The notes under the pieces were generated by a model. That model searched no databases. It had not been told where the DNA came from and saw only the letters and a program-made list of their open reading frames with translations. A DNA stretch of 64,000 bases from DASXQK01 sp963757155 (GTDB lineage: Bacteria; Pseudomonadota; Alphaproteobacteria; Dongiales; Dongiaceae), in assembly GCA_963757155.1 (NCBI GenBank), contig CAVWQS010000014.1, forward strand, positions 1 through 64,000, in the 5' to 3' direction. The position numbers and the translations under genes were made by a program. How positions within the stretch are numbered: position 1 is the stretch's first letter; each line of letters starts with the position of its first letter. Shown one piece after another: positions 8,632 to 17,166 of this stretch.

Positions 8632-9747
8632 ATGTCCGACAATCGCATCAAGCCCATCGTGATGCCGAAATGGGGTCTCTCCATGAAGGAGGGGAAGGTC
8701 ACGGGCTGGCTGGCGGAGGAGGGGACGCGGATCGACGTCGGCAAGGAGATCCTGGAGGTCGAGACCGACAAGATCGCCGGCGTGGTCGAGGCGGCCGATT
8801 CCGGCGTGCTGCGCCGGCGCGTCGGCACGCCCGACACGGTCTATCCCGTGAAGGCCCTGCTGGGCGTGGTCGCGGATGAGAGCGTCAGCGATGCCGAGAT
8901 CGACGCCTATGTCTCGAGCTATGTGACGCCGGTGGTGGAGGAAGGCGAGGAGGAGGCGGGACCCGGCCACGAGTTCCTCGACCTGCCGGAGGGCCGCATC
9001 CGCTATGCGCGCCGCGGCAGCGGGCCGCAGAACGTGATCCTGATCCACGGCTTCGGCGGCGATCTCGACAATTGGCTGTTCAACATCGACGCCTTGGCGG
9101 AAGGCGCGACGGTCTATGCCCTCGATCTGCCGGGCCATGGCCAATCCGGAAAGACTTTGGCCGATCCGACGCCCGCCGGTCTCGCCAAGACCCTGCTCGC
9201 CTTCGCCGCTGCGCTCGGCATCGAGCAGCCGCATCTCGTCGGCCATTCCCTGGGCGGGGCCATCGCCATCGAGGCGGCGCGCCAAGGCGGCGGCAAGGTG
9301 CGGTCCCTTACTCTCATCTCGCCGGCCGGCTTGGGCCCCGAGATCAACAATGACTACATCCAGGGCTTCGTCGGCGCCGCCTCGCGCCGCGATTTGAAGC
9401 CGGTGGTGGAGAATCTCTTCGCCGATCCCGGCAAGGTCACCCGCCAGCTCGTCGACGACCTGCTGAAGTACAAGCGCCTCGACGGGGTGGATGCCGCCCT
9501 GGCCGCGCTCGCCGCGGGCAGCTTCAAGGAGGGGCGGCAGCAGGCGGTCCTGACGGATGCGCTGGGCAAGCTCGGTGTCCCGGTCCTCGTCGTCTGGGGC
9601 AAGGAGGACAAGATCATCCCGGCCGCCCATGCCGGGAATGCCAAAGGCGCCAAGGTCGAGGTGATCGAGGGCGCCGGGCATATGGTCCAGATGGAAGCCG
9701 CGGCCAAAGTGAACGCGCTGATCAAGGAGCATCTGGCGAAGGCGTGA
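8632..9747 (+). CDS. acoC: Acetoin dehydrogenase E2: lipoyl domain fused to an alpha/beta hydrolase
   Basis: This 371-residue protein is the acyltransferase component of the acetoin dehydrogenase complex. Residues 1-80 form a lipoyl domain, with the lipoylated Lys47 in EVETDKIAG. A linker rich in Glu and Pro runs to about 112. From there an alpha/beta hydrolase fold carries the nucleophile Ser206 in VGHSLGGA and an oxyanion region (ILIHGFGGDLDNW). This replacement of the usual E2 catalytic domain by a hydrolase fold is characteristic of AcoC in the acoXABC type of cluster. No dihydrolipoamide dehydrogenase (E3) or AcoR activator gene is present, so E3 must come from elsewhere. Confidence 0.9.
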   Translation: MSDNRIKPIVMPKWGLSMKEGKVTGWLAEEGTRIDVGKEILEVETDKIAGVVEAADSGVLRRRVGTPDTVYPVKALLGVVADESVSDAEIDAYVSSYVTPVVEEGEEEAGPGHEFLDLPEGRIRYARRGSGPQNVILIHGFGGDLDNWLFNIDALAEGATVYALDLPGHGQSGKTLADPTPAGLAKTLLAFAAALGIEQPHLVGHSLGGAIAIEAARQGGGKVRSLTLISPAGLGPEINNDYIQGFVGAASRRDLKPVVENLFADPGKVTRQLVDDLLKYKRLDGVDAALAALAAGSFKEGRQQAVLTDALGKLGVPVLVVWGKEDKIIPAAHAGNAKGAKVEVIEGAGHMVQMEAAAKVNALIKEHLAKA

Positions 9748-9834
9748 CGATGGGTCGCAGCGGCGCCTTGCTCTCCGTCATGCCGGAACCGTGCCCCACG
9801 CTCCGAGGGCGACCGGCGAGCTTCACTCTCCCAA

Positions 9835-10095
9835 CCGTCATGGTCGGCGAAGGCCGACCATCCACGAGTTTGCCCACCTCGGATGGGTTTTCCGTTACAA
9901 TTCCCGATTATTCCGGCTGCTCCACCCCTCAAGAAAATTTCACCACGGAGGCACGGAGGTCACGGAAATTCTTTCTCCTCCGTGACCTCCGTGCCTCCGT
10001 GGTGGATTCGTGGCCTGTCGATCTCGCGGGATATCGACAACCTAGCCCCGTGGCATGCAAACTCGTGGATGGTCGGCCTTCGCCGACCATGACGG
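9835..10095. repeat. Nested inverted repeats in a 470-base gap
   Basis: The outer arms are 9835-9871 and 10059-10095. They are reverse complements over 37 bases, and each contains its own hairpin (ATGGTCGGC and GCCGACCAT). An unrelated inner inverted repeat lies within: 9941-9966 and 9979-10004 form a perfect 26-bp stem (built on CACGGAGGCACGGAGGTC) with a 12-base loop. The gap from acoC (9748) to the glycosyltransferase (10217) holds no convincing gene. The inner structure may be a separate mobile hairpin that landed inside the outer repeat. Confidence 0.8.
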
Positions 10096-10217
10096 GGGGA
10101 GAGAGCCGTTCCTACCGGGCGGCACCCGCCCTCCAATTGACGCCGCAGGGCATTTGACTATCATCCGCCCGTTTTCCCGCAGGCATCCAAGGATCCCACC
10201 GTCATGAGGCGGAGAAG

Positions 10218-11703
10218 TTGACCGCAGGCGATCTCCGCCGCTCCTTCGCGCGCCGCTATGACGCCGCCTGGGCAAGGCCCGCCGCGCCCCGGCTCGGGCG
10301 CGAGGGATTCCTGGTGCTGCTGCTGGTGATCGCCGTCTGGGCCGCGGCGTCGCTCCCCAATCTCTCGATGCGCTCCTTCATCTATGAGGAGGGCCGCAAT
10401 GCCGCCATGGCGAAGGACATCGTCCAGCGCGGCCATTGGCTGGAGCCGGAGATCTATGGCGAGCGCTGGGCCGAGAAGCCGATCCTGCTGCCCTGGACCA
10501 CGGTCGTCATCGCGCCTTTCACGGGGGGCGTGAACGAATGGTCGGCGCGCTGGCCGGTCATGCTCTCGGTGCTGCTGACGGCGCTGCTGATCCAGCGGCT
10601 GACGCGCCGCTATGCCAGCCTCGGCGCCTCGCTCTTCGCTACGGGAAGCTTTCTCTTCTGCTCCCTGCTGCTGCAGAAGCTCACCATCGCCGAGCCGGAT
10701 ACCGTCGTGACGGGGCTTTCCTTCGCCGCCTTCTATGTCTGGTGGGACGGCGAGGAGAAGGGCCGCGTGAGCGCCAGCCGCTGGATCGCCTGCGCCCTCA
10801 TCGTCACCTTGCTCTCTTTGGCCAAGGGGCCGCAGCCCGCGGGCTTCTTCGTCTTCGGGGTCGGCGTCTATATCCTGCTGCGACGGCGCTGGGAGCAGAT
10901 CTGGGGCTTGGCGACTCACCGCGGTCTTGCCGGCGCTGGTCAATATCGGCTGGGCGGCTGCGGTCTATCAGCCCCGCGATCAATACAACTGGCTGCGCTA
11001 CATGCGCATGGACGGGCAGGACAGCGCCGCCAATTATCTCTACGAGCGCGCCCGCTTCATCATTCAGCTGGCGCTGGAGTGGCTGCCCACGACGCTGCTG
11101 CTGCCTTTCCTGGCGACCAAGCGCTGGCGGCGGAGCATCCCGCTGCTGTCGTTGCCGGTCGTCTTTCCCTTGCTCTGCTATGCCTGCACGGGCATGGCCC
11201 TGCTGCTGGTCTGGCCCGGCACCGGCTCGCGCTACGCAATGCCGCTGACCCCGGCGGCCTGCGTGCTCGGGGCCTTCGTGGCCCAGGAGCTCTGGCGCCG
11301 ACGTCATTGGCTGGGCTATCTCACCTCCGGGATGCTGGGCGCCCTCGTGCTTTATCAGCTGATCCTGGCCAGCATCGGCGTGCCGGTCTTCGCCGATCAA
11401 TTCGGCCTGTCGCGGGGGACGGGGCAGATGATCAGCCGGGCGATCCAGGCCGATCCGGCGCCGGTCTATTGCCTGCCGCCCTGCGATCCGACCCGCCTCT
11501 TCTATGTCGAGGGGCCGATCGTCAGCCTGCCGATCCCCGATTTTCCCAAGGTGAAGGCGCCGGCCTGGCTGCTCACCACCCGCGATGTGCTGCCCTTCTT
11601 CACCCGCCGCCGTCCCGATCTCGACGCCCGCGTCACCGTCGAGCGGCCGGAGGATCCCCGCGCCATCGCGGTGCATCTCCTGCCGAAATCCACGACGCCG
11701 TAG
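10218..11703 (+). pseudogene. GT39/ArnT-like membrane glycosyltransferase, one frameshift
   Basis: The protein resembles dolichyl- or undecaprenyl-phosphate-sugar glycosyltransferases of the PMT/ArnT superfamily, which modify lipid A, proteins or glycans at the membrane. The N-terminal part has a TM helix (FLVLLLVIAVWAAASLP) followed by the typical loop YEEGRNAAMAKDIVQRGHW and ERWAEKPILLPW. The second half has further TM helices (LEWLPTTLLLPF, GALVLYQLILASIG). The frame changes near 10912, where GGCTTGGCGA probably should be GGCTGGCGA; removing one T yields ...QIWGWRLTAVLPALVNIGW. The corrected protein has about 494 residues. The start is a TTG with GGAG just upstream and is tentative. Real decay or assembly indel cannot be told apart here. 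Confidence 0.7.
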
Positions 11704-11761
11704 TTTTGCCCGGACAAGCCGGGCCATAATCGGGCCGGCAAACCCGCTGCGAGGAGGGGCC

Positions 11762-13084
11762 TTGGCTGAGAAACCCCACCACATCGTTATCGTCGGCGGC
11801 GGCGCCGGCGGGCTGGTGCTGGCCACCAAGCTCGGCAACCGGCTGGGCCGCCGCGGGCGAGCGCAGATCACCCTCATCGACAATGCCCTCACCCATATCT
11901 GGAAGCCGCTGTTGCATGAGGTGGCGGTCGGCACCATGGGGCCGCACAACGACGACGTGAATTATCTGGGCCATGCCCGCGACCATCATTTCGCCTTCCA
12001 GCCCGGCCGCATGGACGGCCTCGACCGGGCGAAGCGCCTGGTGCATCTGGGCTCGATCCTGGACCCCGAGGGGGAGGAAGTAACCCCCGCCCGGCAGATC
12101 GCCTATGACACGCTGGTCGTCGCCGTGGGCAGCACGAGCAATGATTTCGCCATTCCCGGGGTTGCCGAATATTGCCTCTATCTCGACAGCTATCAGCAGG
12201 CCGACCGTTTCCAGCAGCGCCTGCTCAGCGTCTGCATGCGGGCGCAGTTCGAGCCGGACCGGACGCCGGGCAAGGTGCTCCGCATCGCCATCGTCGGCGC
12301 CGGGGCGACCGGCGTCGAGCTCTCGGCGGAGATGCATAAGGCGCTGCGGCATCTCTCCGACTACGGCCTCGACCGCATCGATGTCACCCGCGACGTGGAG
12401 ATCAGCCTGATCGAGGCGGCGCCCCGCGTTCTTCCCAATCTGCCCGAGCGGCTTTCCGAGGCGACCGCGAAGGAGCTGAAGAAGCTCGGCATCCAGATCC
12501 ATACCGACGAGAGCGTGGTCAGCGTCAGCGATGACGGCATCACGACCCGCAGCGGTCACTTCCTGCCGGCGGAGATCAAGGTCTGGTCGGCGGGTGTGAA
12601 GGCCGCCGATTTCCTGAGGGATCTCGACGGGCTCGAGACCAATCGGATCAATCAGCTCGTGGTCCTGGACACGCTGCAGACCACCCGGGACAGCGATGTC
12701 TTCGCCATCGGCGATTGCGCCGCCTGCCCGCAACCGGGATCGGACCGCGCGGTGCCGCCCCGGGCCCAGGCCGCCTATCAGCAGGCGATGCTGCTGGCGG
12801 GGACCTTGGAACGGCGTCTTGACGGACGCCCCGGGGGCAAGCCGCCGCGGCATTTCGTCTATCGCGACTATGGCTCGCTGATCTCGCTCAGCTACAGCAG
12901 CGTCGGCAATCTCATGGGCAATCTGTTGGGCAGCGTGATGCTGGAGGGGATGATCGCGCGGCTCGCCTATCTCTCGCTCTACAAGAAACACCAGCTGGCG
13001 CTGCATGGCTTCGTCTGGGTCGCCTTCGCGACACTGGCCAATCTGATCAAGCGCCGGACGGAGCCGCGGCTGAAGCTGCATTAG
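11762..13084 (+). CDS. ndh: Type II NADH dehydrogenase (NDH-2), FAD-dependent
   Basis: This single-subunit, non-proton-pumping NADH:quinone oxidoreductase feeds electrons to quinone at the inner face of the membrane. The 440 residues match the family. The N-terminal FAD-binding motif is HIVIVGGGAGGLVLATKLG and the second Rossmann motif is RIAIVGAGATGVELSAEM. A conserved FAD contact is seen in DVFAIGDCAACP. A C-terminal amphipathic region (LSLYKKHQLALHGFVW) probably attaches it to the membrane. A TTG start at 11762 is chosen because GAGGAGGGG lies three bases upstream; an in-frame extension upstream overlaps the preceding gene and lacks homology. A short hairpin (CCCGG/CCGGG) separates the two genes. 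Confidence 0.9.
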   Translation: MAEKPHHIVIVGGGAGGLVLATKLGNRLGRRGRAQITLIDNALTHIWKPLLHEVAVGTMGPHNDDVNYLGHARDHHFAFQPGRMDGLDRAKRLVHLGSILDPEGEEVTPARQIAYDTLVVAVGSTSNDFAIPGVAEYCLYLDSYQQADRFQQRLLSVCMRAQFEPDRTPGKVLRIAIVGAGATGVELSAEMHKALRHLSDYGLDRIDVTRDVEISLIEAAPRVLPNLPERLSEATAKELKKLGIQIHTDESVVSVSDDGITTRSGHFLPAEIKVWSAGVKAADFLRDLDGLETNRINQLVVLDTLQTTRDSDVFAIGDCAACPQPGSDRAVPPRAQAAYQQAMLLAGTLERRLDGRPGGKPPRHFVYRDYGSLISLSYSSVGNLMGNLLGSVMLEGMIARLAYLSLYKKHQLALHGFVWVAFATLANLIKRRTEPRLKLH

Positions 13085-13124
13085 CTTCGGCTTCCGCTGC
13101 CGTCCCGGGCGGCGAAGGCCGATG

Positions 13125-13484
13125 TCAGTTGGGACCCGATGTGGCCTGCAGATAGAAAGGGCCGCAGACCTCTCCAAGCCGCATCTCATCCTCGGACGTT
13201 AGAAACATGATGTCGAGCTTCTCATCCGCATTGAAAAGATTTGAAAATATAATGCCGATATTGCTCACGAAATCGTCTTGTTGGTCTGTATCGACCCGCA
13301 GGCAGAGAACGACGGTCTCTCCCTTTATATTTCCCAGATCGGCGCGGGCCAAATAAGCGGCGGAGATCCGCTTGTCCGTATCGAAATAGAGTGAAAGCTG
13401 TTCCTTCAGCACCCGTTCCGACGGACCGTCCTGCTCACTTAGAAAGATGGGCGCCCTGACGATCAGCTTCTCGGGAGGCTTCAC
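13125..13484 (-). CDS. Small protein resembling the SseB C-terminal domain
   Basis: This 119-residue protein contains an arrangement (RVLKEQLSLYFDTDKRISAA ... LGEVCGPFY) that recalls the C-terminal domain of SseB, the enhanced serine sensitivity family. The similarity is from memory and only moderate. No signal peptide or TM segment is visible. The base composition is clearly lower in GC than the flanking genes, with stretches such as AAAAGATTTGAAAATATAAT, which hints at recent acquisition. It begins with GTG and stands alone between convergent and divergent neighbours, so context says nothing of its role. Confidence 0.5.
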   Translation of the reverse strand: MKPPEKLIVRAPIFLSEQDGPSERVLKEQLSLYFDTDKRISAAYLARADLGNIKGETVVLCLRVDTDQQDDFVSNIGIIFSNLFNADEKLDIMFLTSEDEMRLGEVCGPFYLQATSGPN

Positions 13485-13609
13485 GGAGATCTGGTTCCTT
13501 GTCTGCAGCTCTTGCCTTATCCGGTCCCGGGCGGCGTATTCCTATGCGATTGTAACGGGGCCGCCTACTTAACCTAGCGAAACCTGAAACAGCGGAAGAG
13601 CCGTCCCGC

Positions 13610-14544
13610 ATGGAAGCCGTCATCAATGCCGCGCTCCCGGTCTTCGCTCTGATCCTGGCGGGCTATCTCGCGGCGCGCTTCGAGATCCTGGGCCATGCTG
13701 CGACCGACAGCATCAACCGCTTCGTCGTCTATCTCGCCTTGCCGGCGCTGCTCTTCCAGGCGATGGCGACGCTCGCCGTGGGCCAGCTCGCCAATCTCCA
13801 TTTCCTCCTCGCCTTCGGCGGCGGCATGCTGATCACCTTCGGGCTTTCCTTCGCCCTGCAGCGGCGCGGCGGCCAGAGCCTGACCGATGCCGGCATCGAG
13901 GGCCTCGCCGCCGGCTATGCCAATACGGGGTTTCTGGGCATACCGCTCTGCCTCGTCCTCTTCGGCCGGGAGAGCCTGCCCCCGGTGATCATCGCGACCC
14001 TGCTCACCGCCTGCCTGCTCTTCGCCATCGTCATCGTGATGATCGAGGTCGACCGTCACGGTCGCGGCGATTTCGGCCTGCGCTGGGCAAGGTCTCGCTC
14101 ACCCTGCTGCGCAATCCCCTGCTGGTGGCGCCGGTGCTCGGCATGATCTTTGCCGCGACGGGGCTGCCCTTGCCTTTACCGGTGGATCGCTTCGCCATCC
14201 TGCTGGGCAATGCGGCCAGCCCCTGCGCCCTGGTCGCCATCGGCCTGTTCCTCGCCCAGCAAAGCGGCGGGCATGACAATCGCGCGGTGCTGCGCCTGGT
14301 GCTGATCAAGCTGCTGCTGCATCCCGCCATCACCGCGGTGCTGGCCTATTGGATCTTTCCCATGCCGCGGCTCTGGGCCGAGGTGGCGGTGGTGCTGAGC
14401 GCGCTGCCCATCGGCACGGGCCCCTTCATGCTGGCCAAGCTTTACGACCGGGAGGCTGCGCTTACCTCGCGCGCCATCCTGATCTCCACCCTCTGCTCCG
14501 TGGTGAGCGTGTCACTGCTGATCGTCTGGCTCACGAAGCCCTGA
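13610..14544 (+). pseudogene. AEC-family (auxin efflux carrier) transporter, one frameshift
   Basis: This is a membrane permease of the AEC family, which exports or imports small carboxylates. The N-terminal half has helices such as ALPVFALILAGYLAARF and conserved LPALLFQAMA and GYANTGFLGIPL. The second half has FAILLGNAASPCALVAIGLF and AVVLSALPIGTGPFMLA. The two halves are in different frames, joining near 14080-14090, where one base seems to be missing just before ...ALGKVSLTLLRNPLLVAP. The corrected length of about 311 residues is normal for the family. Either a decayed gene or an assembly deletion is possible. Confidence 0.75.
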
Positions 14545-14553
14545 GCGGCGTTC

Positions 14554-15006
14554 TTACATCTTGGTCGTGGCCGAGGGCATCTCCACCAGCTCGATGATGA
14601 TGCCATTGGGGTCGCGCAGATAGGCGGCCCGGCAGCCCTTGGCATGACCCATGGTGACGTCGCTGACCTCGCCCTGCTCGCGGGCGCCGGCCGCCATCAG
14701 GTCGCGCCAGGTCGCGTCGATGTCGTCGACCATCAGGCAGACATGGGCGACACAGGCCATGGAGGGCTCGAGCTTCGGCGAAGGCCGCGAGCCGCCGGTA
14801 TACTGGATGAACTCCATGTGATGGCCATGGCCGTAGAGATGGGCGATCAGGAGCTCCGCCCCCGCCACGCCGGTCACCTTCTCCTGCCAATCGCCCTCGC
14901 GCGGCGAGAGCGAGGCGGCCTCGAAGCCCAGATGCTTGGTCCAGAAGTCGACCGTCTTGTGGATGTCGGCGACGGTGAAGCTCGTATGGTCGAAACCGAT
15001 GATCAT
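14554..15006 (-). CDS. VOC-superfamily (glyoxalase-like) metalloprotein
   Basis: A 150-residue protein with two beta-alpha-beta-beta-beta repeats of the vicinal oxygen chelate fold. The N-terminal repeat starts IGFDHTSFTVADIHKTVDFW, with a probable metal-ligand His. The second contains VAHVCLMVDDIDATW and ends with the typical DPNGIIIELVEMP, whose Glu is a likely metal ligand. Members include glyoxalase I, dioxygenases and epimerases, and the substrate cannot be chosen from sequence alone. The start ATG at 15006 is favoured by GAGGGGG a few bases upstream. It lies next to an acyltransferase gene on the same strand. Confidence 0.8.
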   Translation of the reverse strand: MIIGFDHTSFTVADIHKTVDFWTKHLGFEAASLSPREGDWQEKVTGVAGAELLIAHLYGHGHHMEFIQYTGGSRPSPKLEPSMACVAHVCLMVDDIDATWRDLMAAGAREQGEVSDVTMGHAKGCRAAYLRDPNGIIIELVEMPSATTKM

Positions 15007-15061
15007 TCTATCCCCCTCGAGATGAAGCCCGCCTTCCGGCGAACCCGTGTGTTGAAACTTC

Positions 15062-15793
15062 TCATGCCGCCGCTTCCGGCGCGCCGACGGGAACCCGAGC
15101 GGCCGCCGGCTCGACGGGGGCATGACCCATTCGCCGATCGGCCTCCGCCGTCACCTCATTGAGCGCGCCCTCCAGACGCAGCCGCAGCGCCTCGCGCCGC
15201 GCCGGATCCAGGGAGCCCGGCACCTCGATCTCGGGGCCGACGACGAAGACGCCGCGCCCGAAGGGCAGCGGCAGCAGGAAGCGGTCCCAGCTCGTCAGCA
15301 GGCGGCGGCGGCTGGTGGAATAGCTGACCGGCACCAGCACGGCATCGGCCATCTCGGCCGCCAGCACCGGGCCGATGGCGGCACGCATGCGGGGCCCGCG
15401 CGGGCCGTCCGGCGTCACGCAGGGCAGGTCGTAGTTCCGGGCGAGCCGCGCCATGCGGTAGAGCGCCTTCACCGGATCGCGGGAGGAGGAGCCGGGAATG
15501 GTCTGGATACCGAAGCGGCGCACGGTGCGGGCGATCAGCCGCCCGTCGCGATGATCGGAGATCAGGATATGGAAGGGCCGGTCGCCGCGCACGCCATAGG
15601 GCATCATCAGCAGCCGCCCATGCCAGAAGCAGATGATCGCCCGGCGCTTCTCGGCCAGCAGGCGGTCGGCGATTTCGAAACCGACCCGCTCCCAGCGGTT
15701 GGTCCGATAGATCAGCCGGATATAGGTGGCCGCGACGACGGAGACGAAGGCCTCCATCGCATCGGAACGCAGAAGACGCCGCGAGAGTCCCAT
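15062..15793 (-). CDS. Lysophospholipid acyltransferase family protein (DUF374-type)
   Basis: The 243-residue protein carries the short acyltransferase signature of the DUF374/LpxL-like group: FWHGRLLMMPY near residue 57, then SDHRDGRLIARTVRRFG and the motif VTPDGPRGPR near 125. In related proteins these motifs bind and transfer acyl chains onto lipid A precursors or lysophospholipids at the inner membrane. Only one weak hydrophobic stretch is seen near the N-terminus (AFVSVVAATYIRLIY). The substrate is not identified. It is transcribed toward the VOC gene, with 55 bases between them. Confidence 0.8.
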   Translation of the reverse strand: MGLSRRLLRSDAMEAFVSVVAATYIRLIYRTNRWERVGFEIADRLLAEKRRAIICFWHGRLLMMPYGVRGDRPFHILISDHRDGRLIARTVRRFGIQTIPGSSSRDPVKALYRMARLARNYDLPCVTPDGPRGPRMRAAIGPVLAAEMADAVLVPVSYSTSRRRLLTSWDRFLLPLPFGRGVFVVGPEIEVPGSLDPARREALRLRLEGALNEVTAEADRRMGHAPVEPAAARVPVGAPEAAA

Positions 15794-15886
15794 GGATCAG
15801 GCGCGGGCTCTTGATGGGGCGAGAAAGGCGCTATCGGGGTGGAGCGAACATCGCGGCGAGATTGGCACAAACCGGCCGGGGATGCA

Positions 15887-16804
15887 TCACTCCGCCGGCT
15901 TCTCCGCCCTGGCCTCGGCGATGATCCAGTCGCGGAAAAGCCGGGCCGGCTGGCTCTGCTCGCTGTCGGCGGGCCAGAGCAGATAGAAGCCGCGATCGGA
16001 GCCCAATGTGGCGGCCATGGGCCGGATCAGCGTGCCCCTTGCGATGAAATCCTCCGCCAGACGGCCGCCGCCCAGCGCCACGCCCTGGCCGTCGAGGGCG
16101 GCCTGGATCAGGACCAGGTAATTGTCGAAGGTGAGGCCGCGCCGGCGCGCCGGCCCTGCGACGCCGAAGGATTTCAGCCAGGCATCCCAGGTGACCCAGT
16201 TGCGGTCGTATTCGGCGAGATGCAGCAGCACCTCATCCAGCAGATCGGCGGGTTGGCTGAGGGATGTGGCGGCGCGGTAGCCGGGCGCGCAGACGGCGAA
16301 GATCTCGTTGTCCATCAGCCGGGCGGTGCGCACGCCGGGCCAGCGCCCCGAGCCGTAGCGCACGGCCAGATCCACCCCCGCCGAGGCCAGATCGCTGACC
16401 GGGGCCGAGGCCACCAGCTTCAGCTCGATCTCGGGATGAGCCGCGCGGAATTTGGCGACCCGGTGCATCAGCCAATAGGAGGCGAAGGTGACGCTGGAGG
16501 AGACGGTGAGATCGGCTTCGCGGCCGATGCGCCGAAGCTCGACCGCCGTGCCGGCGATATGCTCCAGCCCCATGGTCACCGCCTTGTAGAGGCGCTGGCC
16601 GGCCGGGGTCAGCTTCAGATGGCGGGGCGTGCGCTGGAACATCGCCGTGCCGAGATGGTCCTCCAGCAGCTGCATCTGCCGGCTCACTGCGGCCTGGGTC
16701 ACCCCCAGCTCCTTGGCGGCCCGGGTGAAATTCAGATGCCGGGCCGCGGCCTCGAAGACCACGAGGCTATTGGCGGGCGGCAGGCGGCGGCGCAGCGACA
16801 CCAT
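15887..16804 (-). CDS. LysR-family transcriptional regulator (GcvA-like), divergent from sgaA
   Basis: A 305-residue regulator with an N-terminal winged helix (LPPANSLVVFEAAARHLNFT, then RAAKELGVTQAAVSRQMQLL) and a periplasmic-binding-protein-like effector domain (from about residue 90). The LPPxNSL...FEAAARH beginning is typical of the GcvA subgroup, and ATG 16804 fits it best. It is divergent from the small ORF and the sgaA-mtkAB operon. A palindrome with LysR-type spacing sits between them at 16858-16877. A role in controlling the serine-cycle operon is inferred from position, in the way QscR/CbbR-type LysR proteins act in methylotrophs. Confidence 0.85.
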   Translation of the reverse strand: MVSLRRRLPPANSLVVFEAAARHLNFTRAAKELGVTQAAVSRQMQLLEDHLGTAMFQRTPRHLKLTPAGQRLYKAVTMGLEHIAGTAVELRRIGREADLTVSSSVTFASYWLMHRVAKFRAAHPEIELKLVASAPVSDLASAGVDLAVRYGSGRWPGVRTARLMDNEIFAVCAPGYRAATSLSQPADLLDEVLLHLAEYDRNWVTWDAWLKSFGVAGPARRRGLTFDNYLVLIQAALDGQGVALGGGRLAEDFIARGTLIRPMAATLGSDRGFYLLWPADSEQSQPARLFRDWIIAEARAEKPAE

Positions 16805-16857
16805 GAGAAAATCTGATGCCTTTCCATGAGAATTTGTCCAATCGACCGATTCTATAA

Positions 16858-16877
16858 ATTGACTTCCAATAGTCAAT
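16858..16877. promoter_or_regulatory. Candidate LysR-type operator
   Basis: ATTGAC, eight bases, then GTCAAT form a perfect inverted repeat 54 bases upstream of the LysR start codon. The site lies in the 362-base gap between the regulator and sgaA. The spacing is compatible with the T-N11-A pattern bound by LysR proteins. AT-rich sequence to its left (CTATAAATT) could be promoter material. Binding is inferred. Confidence 0.55.
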
Positions 16878-16937
16878 GTAATGGTGCCCCAGCCCGGCCC
16901 CGTGGTCGGGCGAGGGGGATCGATGGGAGGTCATCAG

Positions 16938-17102
16938 ATGGACGCTCGCAGCACCCCGCCCGCCGCCCAAGCCCGGCCCGCCGCCGCAGATGAGGTTGTC
17001 CGCCCCCTCGCGGCCCCCAGCGACGACCGGAAAGACCCCACCCCTCTCGACTTCGCCGCCGTCATGCGCCGGGTCGAAGCCGAGGTCTACGACATCACCT
17101 AA
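16938..17102 (+). CDS. Possible 54-residue small protein upstream of sgaA
   Basis: An ATG at 16938 has a good ribosome binding site (GGGAGG, seven bases upstream) and opens a 54-codon frame. The N-terminal half is Ala/Pro-rich and low in complexity. The C-terminal half (LDFAAVMRRVEAEVYDIT) looks like a short amphipathic helix. It ends 64 bases before sgaA and would be the first cistron of the serine-cycle operon. No family is recognised. It could be a leader peptide, a real small protein, or a chance open frame in GC-rich DNA; the ribosome binding site is the main support. Confidence 0.4.
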   Translation: MDARSTPPAAQARPAAADEVVRPLAAPSDDRKDPTPLDFAAVMRRVEAEVYDIT

Positions 17103-17166
17103 CGCCGCGGCCAGGGGCCGCAAGCAGGACGATTCCCGCCACCATCCCCAAGCGAGGAACAGGCTC

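Noticed and set aside
9941..10004. The 26-bp hairpin considered as a rho-independent terminator of acoC
   Set aside because: It lies about 190 bases past acoC, has no T-run, and is much longer than a usual terminator stem. It fits a dispersed repeat better.
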